From Thermus oshimai DSM 12092 (GTDB taxonomy: Bacteria > Deinococcota > Deinococci > Deinococcales > Thermaceae): a stretch of DNA of 64,000 bases. Shown one piece after another: positions 28,674 to 36,283 of this stretch. The stretch covers positions 62,001-126,000 of the forward strand of contig NZ_KB890621.1 in NCBI RefSeq assembly GCF_000373145.1, written 5' to 3'. Position numbers and translations under genes: made by a program. Within the stretch, counting starts at the first letter, position 1; every line of letters begins with the position of its first letter. Under the pieces are notes generated by a model. The model did not search any database, was not told the origin of the DNA, and worked only from the letters and a program-made list of their open reading frames with translations.

Positions 28674-28726
28674 GGCGCTCTACCCAGCCCCCTTTCCTGG
28701 GTTGGCGTGGGTGGAGCGCCTTTTCT
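28674..28726 (+). terminator. Intrinsic terminator after the DUF499 gene
   Basis: GGCGCTC plus ACCCA (from 28674) pairs with TGGGT plus GAGCGCC (ending 28720), with one T-G position between, and TTTTCT follows directly. It begins five bases after the DUF499 stop codon and separates the helicase-NYN-methylase-DUF499 run from the next helicase gene. Confidence 0.7.
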
Positions 28727-28746
28727 GCCTATAGAATGAGCGCCAA

Positions 28747-30831
28747 ATGGCCTCTTCTCTATCAAAAGCCGAGCTTGTTCCTACCCCAGAACAGGAAAAG
28801 GCCCTGCACCTTTACCGTTCCCGCCAAGACTTCAAGCTGGTGGCGGTGGCGGGAAGCGGGAAGACCACCACCCTACGCCTCATGGCGGAGAGTTTTCCCA
28901 GAAGACACATCGCCTATTTGGCTTTCAACCGGGCCATGAAGGAAGAGGCCCGGCGCAAGTTTCCTCCCAATACCCGGGTGTTCACCCTCCACGCCCTGGC
29001 CTACCGGCGCACCGTGCCCGGCACCCCCTACGAGGCCAAGTTCCGGCTGGGGAACGGACAGGTTCGCCCCGTGCACGTTCGGGAACGCCTCCAGGTGGAT
29101 CCCCTCCTGGCCTACGTGGTCCGCTCGGGGCTGGAGCGGTTCATCCGGTCGGGGGACCCGGAGCCCCTACCCCGGCACCTGCCTCGGGATTGGCGCAAAA
29201 CCGTGGAGGCTCGGGGTCCTTCCGGCTTCGCCGAGGTGGAGCGGGCGGTGAAGGGGGTGGCCCTCCTTTGGAAGGCCATGCGAGACCCCAAGGACCCCTT
29301 CCCCCTCTCCCACGACGGCTACGTGCGCATCTGGCGGGAGGAGGGGGCAGGGGGGGACCCTCCGGCCGGGGTCATCCTGGTGGACGAGGCCCAGGATCTG
29401 GACCCCAACTTCCTGACGGTGCTTTCGGGCTGGCGGGGAAAGGCTCAACAGGTGTTCGTGGGGGATCCCCGCCAGCAGATCTACGGCTGGCGGGGCGCGG
29501 TGAACGCCATGGGGGAGATAGACCTGCCGGAAAGCCCCCTCACCTGGAGCTTCCGCTTTGGGGAGCCCCTGGCCTCCTTCGTTCAGGCCATCACCGCCCG
29601 GCAAACCCAGGGCCTGGTGCCCCTGGTGGGGCGGGCGGGGTGGGCTACGGAGGTCCACGTCAACCTTTTCCCCACGCCCCCCTTCACCATCCTCACCCGA
29701 TCCAACCTGGGTCTGGTCACCGCCCTCTTAGAGGGGGCCCAGCTCTTTTCCCTGCAAAAGGAGGAGGCCCACGTGGTGGGGGGTGTGGAGGAGCTGGTCT
29801 GGCTCCTCACCGACTTGCAGGCCATCAAGGAAGGGGGTGAGCGCCCCAGGCCTCACCCGGAGCTTTTGGGTATTTCCAAGTGGGAAGAGGTGGAGTCCCT
29901 GGCGGAGTATTCCATCGTCTTGAACCGTTTGCTCCGCCTGGCCAAGGAGTACGATCTCGAGGCCCTCGCCCACAAGATCGCCCAGCTGCACGGTCCGGAG
30001 GAGGGAGCTAAGCTGGTCCTTTCCACCGCCCACAAGGCCAAGGGGCGGGAGTGGGACCGGGTGCTCCTCTGGGAGGATTTTTACTGGGTTGCGGCCTACC
30101 GATGGTTTTTCCCCAACACTGCTCCGCCCCCTAGCGAGCCGTCCCCGGAGTTTTTGGAGGAAGAGAACATCTTCTATGTGGCCATGACCAGGGCCCGCCT
30201 TGGCCTTCACATTTCCCTGCCCGAGGCTTTGGCGGAAGAGGAGGCCAAGCGGATCCTGGACCGCCTGTCCCCAGGCTTACCTTCGGGGGAGGATAGGGGA
30301 GAGGACGAGAGGGGAGAAACCCTCCCGGCGCCCTTTACAGGGCCTACCCCGGTTTCCCCTAAAGAAGCCACCTTCCCCCTTCCCTCCCTTTACGACCGCC
30401 TGCTTTCGGAGGCCCTCAATGGGGGGAGGGACCCCCTGCTTCACCTCCTCCGGGATGATCTGGCCCGCCTCTCCGGCCTTTCTCCCACCCCCTTACCCCC
30501 GGAAGTGGCCCAGGCCCTTTGGGAAAGGGCCCGTCCGGAAGAGGCCCTGGGTGCCATACGGGAAGGGCTTGGAGCCATGTGGCGGGAGGATCCCTACGAG
30601 CTCCTGCGCGCCATCAACGCCCTAGCCCTCTTGGGCGGGCGCAACCCCCGCAAGCTTGCCAAAATCCTCGGGGATAGGTTCCCCGGGGGCGAGGAGGCGG
30701 AGGATCTTCTTTTCGTGGCCCGGGCCAGGAAGCGGGAGCTTATGGGTAGGTCCCTTGCCGAGTTTTGGCGGGGCTTAGGGGCGAGCGTGCGGCACCCTCT
30801 TTTAAAGGCCTATGCCCGGGCACGGTTTTAA
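28747..30831 (+). CDS. UvrD/Rep-like superfamily 1 helicase
   Basis: ATP-dependent DNA helicase of 694 aa. Motif I is VAVAGSGKTTTLRLMA near residue 33, motif II VILVDEAQDLDPNF near 210, motif III FVGDPRQQIYGWRGA, motif V STAHKAKGREWDRV near 420 and motif VI VAMTRARLGLHI near 478. The C-terminal 200 residues are a less conserved helical region. Its own promoter is likely: TAGAAT (28732-28737) ends nine bases before the ATG. Although separated by a terminator, it lies in the same block and probably supports the same defence or repair function. Confidence 0.87.
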   Translation: MASSLSKAELVPTPEQEKALHLYRSRQDFKLVAVAGSGKTTTLRLMAESFPRRHIAYLAFNRAMKEEARRKFPPNTRVFTLHALAYRRTVPGTPYEAKFRLGNGQVRPVHVRERLQVDPLLAYVVRSGLERFIRSGDPEPLPRHLPRDWRKTVEARGPSGFAEVERAVKGVALLWKAMRDPKDPFPLSHDGYVRIWREEGAGGDPPAGVILVDEAQDLDPNFLTVLSGWRGKAQQVFVGDPRQQIYGWRGAVNAMGEIDLPESPLTWSFRFGEPLASFVQAITARQTQGLVPLVGRAGWATEVHVNLFPTPPFTILTRSNLGLVTALLEGAQLFSLQKEEAHVVGGVEELVWLLTDLQAIKEGGERPRPHPELLGISKWEEVESLAEYSIVLNRLLRLAKEYDLEALAHKIAQLHGPEEGAKLVLSTAHKAKGREWDRVLLWEDFYWVAAYRWFFPNTAPPPSEPSPEFLEEENIFYVAMTRARLGLHISLPEALAEEEAKRILDRLSPGLPSGEDRGEDERGETLPAPFTGPTPVSPKEATFPLPSLYDRLLSEALNGGRDPLLHLLRDDLARLSGLSPTPLPPEVAQALWERARPEEALGAIREGLGAMWREDPYELLRAINALALLGGRNPRKLAKILGDRFPGGEEAEDLLFVARARKRELMGRSLAEFWRGLGASVRHPLLKAYARARF

Positions 30832-31020
30832 GGGAGGGTTTCGCTACCTAGGCCGGCCCGCTGGGGGTGAGGAAGCGCAAGGGCCAGCCATTGGAGGCTC
30901 CCGAGTAAAACGAGGCCTCGGGGAGGACGCCGGGCTCCCCGGCCTCGAGGCTAGGCAGGGAGGCCAACCCCTGGGTAAGATGCTCACCCTGTTGGGAAAA
31001 CCCCTCCCTATCATGGGGTC
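30832..31020. other. Intergenic region with hairpin and a possible -10 element
   Basis: No gene seen. CGGGGAG and CTCCCCG in the 30918-30944 area can pair, flanked by further GAGGCC/GGCCTC repeats. TATCAT (31009-31014) lies six bases before the ATG at 31021, in keeping with a leaderless transcript. Confidence 0.35.
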
Positions 31021-31401
31021 ATGGAGCTTGACCCGCTGCTGGTTAGTCTGAGGGATCATCTTCAGAGCGATGCGATTCTTGAGGAGAATCCTAAGGGTGG
31101 TTGGCAGGTGAGGGCTTCCCGTTCATCCCGTGTCCTTGAAATTACCGAGGAGCAAGCCCGCCTATTGATGCTTCCTGAATCAGAGTGGTTTCCACTAGAA
31201 CTGGAATACTGGCGTAAACGGGCGCAAAAACTTAGAACAGAAGAGGAAAGGAACCGTCGGGAGATCGGATGGTACGAAAGCCGTGACCTACTGCCTCCCC
31301 TTTACCTTTTTGAGCGGAGAAACCGCCTCATCAACGATCTCGCAACCGCCGAGGAAAAGATCAAGATTCTAGAGCAGAAGCTTTTTAATCAAGAACCATA
31401 G
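31021..31401 (+). CDS. Hypothetical protein with C-terminal coiled coil
   Basis: Unrecognised 126-aa protein. The first ~55 residues look like a small globular domain (VRASRSSRVLEITEEQARLL). The remainder is strongly charged and helical, ending in a heptad-like stretch (INDLATAEEKIKILEQKLF). It contains no signal peptide or membrane segment. GC is lower than in nearby genes, so it may be acquired with the defence block just upstream. A TATCAT six bases before the ATG supports expression as a leaderless message. A role as a phage-tail-like, regulatory or antitoxin protein cannot be distinguished. Confidence 0.6.
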   Translation: MELDPLLVSLRDHLQSDAILEENPKGGWQVRASRSSRVLEITEEQARLLMLPESEWFPLELEYWRKRAQKLRTEEERNRREIGWYESRDLLPPLYLFERRNRLINDLATAEEKIKILEQKLFNQEP

Positions 31402-31409
31402 ACAAACCA

Positions 31410-32054
31410 CTAAAGGAAGCTCAGGTCCTCCACCCACACGATCTCGCAGGCCCCGTTGCCCGTGTCCGAGCGGGTGGTGGAGGTGCGCCAGTAGAAGCCC
31501 TCTGGGCCGGTCACGTTCACCAAGAACCCCCGGATGGCCACCAGATGGCCGGGCCGGAGGCGCAGGAGCGCTTTCTTCAGGGCGTCGTTGGCGGGCACCA
31601 TGTGCATGTTGGCGCTGTTTACCGCCATCTCCCCCGGAGGGATAGGGGGTTTCCCCGACCAGCTGTAGAAGTAGAAGCGGAAGTCCTGGCGGATCCGGAG
31701 GTGCCGGAGCACCGCGGTGTCGGACATGGGCCCCCAGCCCAGGGCCAGGTCCAGGGGGGCGACGGCTGCACCCCGGTCGCGGTAGACCCGCTTGGCCAGC
31801 ACCCGCGCCCGGAGTTCAAAGCGGGCCACGGGGATGAAGCGGTAGCCGTCCCTTTCCCAAACCCGGACTTCCTCGCGGGAAAGGGGGCGTTGCACCGGGG
31901 GGTCGGGAACCAAGACCCCTGGGGGATGGGGGATGGGCCGGTTTCCTGCGTAGCGGTTCCAACCCAGGACCGTGCCTAGGAGAAGGAGTGCCAAAAGGAG
32001 GGTTCGCAACGCCCAAACCCAGAGGTCGCGCTCGCCGCCCTCTGGTCTCCTCAC
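31410..32054 (-). CDS. Membrane-anchored conserved hypothetical protein
   Basis: Protein of 214 aa not assigned to a named family. After a short basic start there is one membrane anchor (about residues 13-32, LWVWALRTLLLALLLLGTVL), then an exported domain. The domain has a motif-rich core (WGPMSDTAVLRHLRI, SANMHMVPAND, RSDTGNGACEIVWVEDL) that looks strongly conserved, with a single cysteine near the end. The start is a GTG; TAAACT (32058-32063) just upstream may be its -10 element. It is convergent with the small hypothetical gene. An extracytoplasmic binding or envelope role is possible. Confidence 0.65.
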   Translation of the reverse strand: MRRPEGGERDLWVWALRTLLLALLLLGTVLGWNRYAGNRPIPHPPGVLVPDPPVQRPLSREEVRVWERDGYRFIPVARFELRARVLAKRVYRDRGAAVAPLDLALGWGPMSDTAVLRHLRIRQDFRFYFYSWSGKPPIPPGEMAVNSANMHMVPANDALKKALLRLRPGHLVAIRGFLVNVTGPEGFYWRTSTTRSDTGNGACEIVWVEDLSFL

Positions 32055-32123
32055 CCCAGTTTAGGGGACCAGGGGCCAGTGTGCTTTAGAAGGCCAAGCC
32101 TCGGGGATGCCCTGCGGGACGCC

Positions 32124-32789
32124 CTAGACCCCCGGGCCCGCTAGGAGGCGGAAGAGGCCCCGGTGGCTCGGAAGGAGCTCGGGGTGCCACTGCACCCCCA
32201 GGAAGAGGGGATGGCCCTCCAGGACCACGGCCTCCACCAGCCCGTCTGGGGCCACGGCCACGGGCCTAAGCCCCTGGCCCAGGGCCTTCACCCCCTGGTG
32301 GTGGTAGGAGTTCACCCGGAAGGTCTCGGGGAAGAGGCCCTCCAGGGGGCTCTTTCCCACCTGGCGCACGCTGTGCCCGAGGGTGCCCCAGGGGGCCTTT
32401 TGGTAGTGCTGGATGGGGCTTTGCAGGTCCTGGTGGAGGCTTCCTCCTAGGGCCACGTTCAGCACCTGGAGGCCCCGGCAGATCCCGAGAAGGGGCATGC
32501 CCTCTTTGGCCGCGTACCGGGCCAGGCGGAGCTCCAGGGCGTCCCGCTCCGGGTGCACCTCCCCCAGGCCGGGCCCGGGCTCCTCCCCGTAGAGGGCGGG
32601 GTCCACGTCCACCCCCCCGGGGAGGAGGAGGCCGTCCAGGTGGGGGAGGAGGCGCTCCACCCCCTCCGGGTCCTGGGGGGGGAGGAGGACGGGGGTGAGG
32701 CCCACCTGGACCAAGGCCTCCAGGTAGGGGGTGCGCACCCCGTAGAAGCCCTGGGTAAACTGGGTGGCGATGCCGATGAACCTGGCCAT
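32124..32789 (-). CDS. puuD: Class I glutamine amidotransferase-like gamma-glutamyl hydrolase
   Basis: Hydrolase of 221 aa in the peptidase C26 family, which splits gamma-glutamyl amides such as gamma-glutamyl-GABA. The nucleophile elbow is PLLGICRGLQVLNVALGG with the catalytic cysteine near residue 101, and the His-Glu pair is in LGVQWHPELLP. LLLPGGVDVDP near residue 55 is also typical. The start at 32789 gives MARFIGIATQ and overlaps the ATG of the divergent lysA by two bases. TAAACT at 32795-32800 on this strand ends five bases before the ATG, suggesting a leaderless transcript. Exact substrate is unknown. Confidence 0.85.
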   Translation of the reverse strand: MARFIGIATQFTQGFYGVRTPYLEALVQVGLTPVLLPPQDPEGVERLLPHLDGLLLPGGVDVDPALYGEEPGPGLGEVHPERDALELRLARYAAKEGMPLLGICRGLQVLNVALGGSLHQDLQSPIQHYQKAPWGTLGHSVRQVGKSPLEGLFPETFRVNSYHHQGVKALGQGLRPVAVAPDGLVEAVVLEGHPLFLGVQWHPELLPSHRGLFRLLAGPGV

Positions 32790-33948
32790 GCCCCAGTTTA
32801 CCGAGGGCTTCCTCGAGGCCCTCAAGGAGGCGGCCCGCCGCTTCCCCACCCCCTTTTACGCCTACGACCTCCCCCAGGTGGAGCGGGAGGTGGCCCTCTT
32901 CCGGGAGGCCTTCCCCGGGGCCCGGCTCTTCTACGCCCTGAAGGCCAACCCCCGCCTGGGCCTCCTCCGGCGCCTCCGGGCCCTGGGGCTTGGGGTGGAG
33001 GCCGTCTCCCTGGGGGAGGTCCTCCGGGCCTACCGGGCGGGGTTCGGCCCGGAGGAGGTGGTCCTGAATGGGCCGGTGAAGACCCCGGAGGACCTGAGGG
33101 TCCTGGCGGAACGCCCCCCCTATGTGGTCCTGGACTCCTGGCCGGACCTCCGCCGGGTGGCCCGCCTCCTCCCGGGGGTCCGGGTCCTGGTGCGGGTGAA
33201 CCCGGGCCTGGAGGTGGCCACCCACGCCCACCTGGCCACCGCCAGGAAGGAGAGCCAGTTCGGCTTCCTCCCCGAGGAGGCGCCCTCCGCCCTGGAGGAG
33301 GCCCAGGCCTTGGGACTTAGGCCCCTGGGCCTCCACCTCCACCTGGGCTCCCACCTGGACCGGCCGGAGGACTTCCTCCGGGGCTACCGGGTCCTGGAGG
33401 GCCTAAGGGGGGCGGTGGGGCCTTTAGAGGTCCTGGACCTGGGGGGCGGGTTCGGCCCGGCCCTGGACCTGAAGGCCCTGGCCCCGGAGGCGGCCCGCCT
33501 ATCGGCCCTCTACGGGGCCCAGCTCTGGCTGGAGCCCGGGCGGCGCCTGGTGGCGGGGGCGGGGGTCCTGGTGGTCCGGGTCTGGGGGGAGAAGCGCACC
33601 GGCCGGCCCTACCTCCTCCTGGACGGGGGGATGAGCGTCTTCCTCCGCCCCGCCCTCTACGGGGCCCGGCACCCCGTCCTGCCCCTGTACGAGGGGGAAG
33701 GGGAGGGGGTCTACGACCTGGCGGGTCCGGCCTGCGAGGCGGGGGATGTCCTGGCCCGGGAGGTGCGCCTGCCCCGCCCAGAGGAGGGGGACGCCCTGGC
33801 CTTCCTCTGGGCGGGGGCCTACGGGGGGAGCATGGCCACCCCCTACCTGGACACCCCGGCCCCCTTGGAGGTGGCCTGGACAGGGTCGGGGTGGGAGGTC
33901 CTCCGCCCCCGGGGCCGCATCGAGGCCCTCTGGGCGGGGGAGGGGTAG
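32788..33948 (+). CDS. lysA: Diaminopimelate decarboxylase-like PLP enzyme
   Basis: Fold type III PLP decarboxylase of 386 aa, expected to convert meso-diaminopimelate to lysine. The PLP lysine is in LFYALKANPRLGLL near residue 52. HLHLGSHL, the phosphate-binding VLDLGGGFGPAL, LEPGRRLVAGAG and the active-site GPACEAGDVLA (Cys-Glu) are present. ATG 32788 is the last of several in-frame ATGs (32764, 32770, 32788) and fits family length best; none has a good Shine-Dalgarno. Thermus makes lysine by the aminoadipate route, so a related ornithine/arginine-type or D-amino-acid-related activity is also possible. Confidence 0.8.
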   Translation: MPQFTEGFLEALKEAARRFPTPFYAYDLPQVEREVALFREAFPGARLFYALKANPRLGLLRRLRALGLGVEAVSLGEVLRAYRAGFGPEEVVLNGPVKTPEDLRVLAERPPYVVLDSWPDLRRVARLLPGVRVLVRVNPGLEVATHAHLATARKESQFGFLPEEAPSALEEAQALGLRPLGLHLHLGSHLDRPEDFLRGYRVLEGLRGAVGPLEVLDLGGGFGPALDLKALAPEAARLSALYGAQLWLEPGRRLVAGAGVLVVRVWGEKRTGRPYLLLDGGMSVFLRPALYGARHPVLPLYEGEGEGVYDLAGPACEAGDVLAREVRLPRPEEGDALAFLWAGAYGGSMATPYLDTPAPLEVAWTGSGWEVLRPRGRIEALWAGEG

Positions 33949-33953
33949 GGGGG

Positions 33954-35030
33954 ATGGAGCTCCTGGCCAACGCCTTCTTTCCGGAGGGGCCGGCCCTGGC
34001 CCGCCTCCGCTTCTCTGAGCGGGTGGAGGGCCTGGAGCCCCGGGGCCCCGTGGACCTCGAGGCCCCTTGGGCCCTCCCGGGCTTTGTGGACCTGCACGTG
34101 CACGGGGGCGGGGGACGGGAGGTTATGGAGGGGGAGGAGGGGATCCGGGCCCTCCTCGCCTTCCACCTCCGCCACGGGACCACGGCCCTCCTGGCCACCA
34201 CGGTGACCGCCCCCCTGGAGGACCTCCTAAGGGTGTTGGAGGCCGCCCGGCGGGTGATGGCGCGCCCCGGGCCCGGCGAGGCGCGCCTTTTGGGGGTGCA
34301 CCTGGAGGGGCCCTTTATCTCCCCCCGGCGCCTGGGGGCCCAGCCCCCCTTCGCCCGGCCCCCCACCCTAGAGGAGCTCGAGGCCCTCCTCGCCTCCCAG
34401 GCCGTGCGGGCCGTTACCCTGGCCCCGGAGCTTCCCGGGATGGACTGGGCCATTCCCCTCCTCAGGGAGCGGGGCGTGCGGGTGCAGATCGGCCACACGG
34501 AGGCGGGCTACGAGGAAACCCTGAGGGCCCTGGAGCGGGGGGCTTCGGGCTTCACCCACCTCTTCAACGCCATGCCCCCCCTGCACCACCGGGCCCCGGG
34601 GGTGGTGGGGGCGGCCCTGGAGCGGGGCCGGTGGGCGGAGGTCATCCCCGACGGCCTCCACGTCCACCCCAGCCTCCTCCGCCTGGCTCACCGCCTGATC
34701 CCCGGCCTCTACGCGGTCACGGACGCGGTGGCCGCGGCGGGGATGCCGGACGGGGTCTACCCCTTGGGGGCCCACCGGGTGGAGAAGCGGGGGGAGGGGG
34801 TGTGGCTGGGGGAGGGCCTGGCGGGGAGCACCCTCACCATGGACCGGGCCCTTGAGCGCCTCCTGGAGTTCGGCTTTTCCCTGGAGGAGGCCGTGGCCCT
34901 GACGGGCCTCCGCCCCGCGGCCTACCTGGGGCTAGAGCACGGCCTGGAGCCCGGCCTCCCCGCGGACCTCGTCCTCTGGCAGGGGGGGCTTGTGGAGGTT
35001 TACCTGGGAGGGCGTAAGGTGGTGGGGTGA
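33954..35030 (+). CDS. nagA: N-acetylglucosamine-6-phosphate deacetylase
   Basis: Metal-dependent amidohydrolase of 358 aa that removes acetate from GlcNAc-6-phosphate. Conserved metal and substrate motifs are in order: DLHVHGGGG near residue 43, GVHLEGPFISP near 117 (metal Glu), QIGHTEAGY near 180, THLFNAMPPLHH near 200, and VTDAVAAAG near 256 (catalytic Asp). It starts 6 bp after lysA with GGGG before the ATG, and its end overlaps the next gene by 4 bp. With the Gfo/Idh and GH4 genes it suggests amino-sugar glycoside catabolism. Confidence 0.9.
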   Translation: MELLANAFFPEGPALARLRFSERVEGLEPRGPVDLEAPWALPGFVDLHVHGGGGREVMEGEEGIRALLAFHLRHGTTALLATTVTAPLEDLLRVLEAARRVMARPGPGEARLLGVHLEGPFISPRRLGAQPPFARPPTLEELEALLASQAVRAVTLAPELPGMDWAIPLLRERGVRVQIGHTEAGYEETLRALERGASGFTHLFNAMPPLHHRAPGVVGAALERGRWAEVIPDGLHVHPSLLRLAHRLIPGLYAVTDAVAAAGMPDGVYPLGAHRVEKRGEGVWLGEGLAGSTLTMDRALERLLEFGFSLEEAVALTGLRPAAYLGLEHGLEPGLPADLVLWQGGLVEVYLGGRKVVG

Positions 35031-36283
35031 AGGGCGACACGCCGGTAAGGCTGGTGGTCCTGGGCGGGGGGAACCGGGGCCGGACCCTTGCCCAATACGC
35101 CCTCCTGCACCCGGACCGGACCCGGGTGGTGGCCGTGGCCGAACCCCACCCGGGCCGCCGGGCCTACTTCGCCGAGGCCCACGGCCTGCCCCCGCACCGG
35201 CTTTACGAGGACTGGAGGGCCCTCCTGGAGGAGCCCCGCCTGGGGGAGGCGGCCCTCCTCACCCTCCCCGATGCCCTCCACGCGGAGGCCGCGGTGGCCC
35301 TCCTGGAAAAGGGGTACCACGTCCTCCTGGAGAAGCCCGTGGCCACCACCCTGGAGGACCTGGACCGGGTGGAGGGGGCCTGGCGGCGGTCGGGCCGCAT
35401 GGTGGCCGTGGCCCACGTCCTCCGCTACACCCCCTACGCCCGGGGGCTGAAGGCCCTCCTGGAGGAGGGGGTCATCGGGCATCCCGTCTCCCTCCAGCAC
35501 CTGGAGCCCGTGGGGCACTGGCACTTCGCCCACTCCTACGTCCGCGGGAACTGGCGGGAGGAGAAGGCCTCCAGCCCCTTCCTCCTGGCCAAGGCGGTGC
35601 ACGACCTGGACTGGATCCTCTTCCTCATGCCGGGGGAGGTGGCCCGGATGGCCTCCTTCGGCGGGCTTTACCACTTCCGGCCGGAGAACCGGCCTAAGGG
35701 GGCGGGGGAGCGGTGCCTCTCCTGCCCCGAGGAGGTGGAGCGGGCCTGCCCCTTTTCCGCCCGGCGGATCTACCTCGAGGCCTACGACCGGGGGGAGCGG
35801 GGCTGGCCCCTGGACGTGGTGGCCTTCCCCCTCACCCGGGAGGCCCTCCTGGAGGCCCTCTGGACGGGGCCTTACGGGGAGTGCGTCTACCTGGGGAAGA
35901 ACGACGTGGCCGACCACCAGGCGGTCCTCCTGGAGTACCGGGACGGGCGCACCGCCAGCTTCCACGCGGAGGCCCTGAGCCGCATGCGCTTCCGGGAAAC
36001 GCGCCTCTTCGGCACGGAGGGGGAGCTTTGGGGGGATGGGGAGTCGGTGCGGGTCTTCCGCTTCCTGGAGGGCGAGCGGGTCTACCGGGTGGGGGAGGGC
36101 CGGGAGGGCTCCTTGCGTTCGGGCCACGGCGGGGGGGACATGGGCCTCATGGCGGACTTCGTGGAGGCGGTGGCCCGGGAGGACCCCTCCCGCCTCGAGG
36201 CCTTTGAGGAGGCCCTTTACGCCCACCGCCTCACCCTCCTGGCGGAGCAGAGCCGAAGGGAAGGGCGAACGGTGGACCTGTGA
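35027..36283 (+). CDS. Gfo/Idh/MocA-family NAD(P)-dependent oxidoreductase
   Basis: Sugar-type dehydrogenase of 418 aa. The N-terminal Rossmann motif is VVLGGGNRGRTLAQ near residue 9, followed by the family EKP motif in HVLLEKPVATTLEDLD near residue 98 and the catalytic-region HDLDWILFLM near residue 190. An insertion carries CLSCPEEVERACPF near residue 228, a small cysteine cluster that is unusual for the family and could hold zinc. GTG 35027 overlaps the nagA stop codon. Coupled to the GH4 gene by a 4-bp overlap, so it likely oxidises a sugar released by that enzyme. Confidence 0.85.
   Translation: MKGDTPVRLVVLGGGNRGRTLAQYALLHPDRTRVVAVAEPHPGRRAYFAEAHGLPPHRLYEDWRALLEEPRLGEAALLTLPDALHAEAAVALLEKGYHVLLEKPVATTLEDLDRVEGAWRRSGRMVAVAHVLRYTPYARGLKALLEEGVIGHPVSLQHLEPVGHWHFAHSYVRGNWREEKASSPFLLAKAVHDLDWILFLMPGEVARMASFGGLYHFRPENRPKGAGERCLSCPEEVERACPFSARRIYLEAYDRGERGWPLDVVAFPLTREALLEALWTGPYGECVYLGKNDVADHQAVLLEYRDGRTASFHAEALSRMRFRETRLFGTEGELWGDGESVRVFRFLEGERVYRVGEGREGSLRSGHGGGDMGLMADFVEAVAREDPSRLEAFEEALYAHRLTLLAEQSRREGRTVDL

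Noticed and set aside
28649-28939. Short frame beginning ATG 28737 before the UvrD-like helicase
   Set aside because: It is out of frame with the helicase motifs and soon becomes a shadow.
18214-30831. Classical DISARM or type I restriction-modification system
   Set aside because: No DUF1998 (DrmB), DrmA-type helicase or phospholipase-D gene, and no HsdS specificity subunit, was found in the block.
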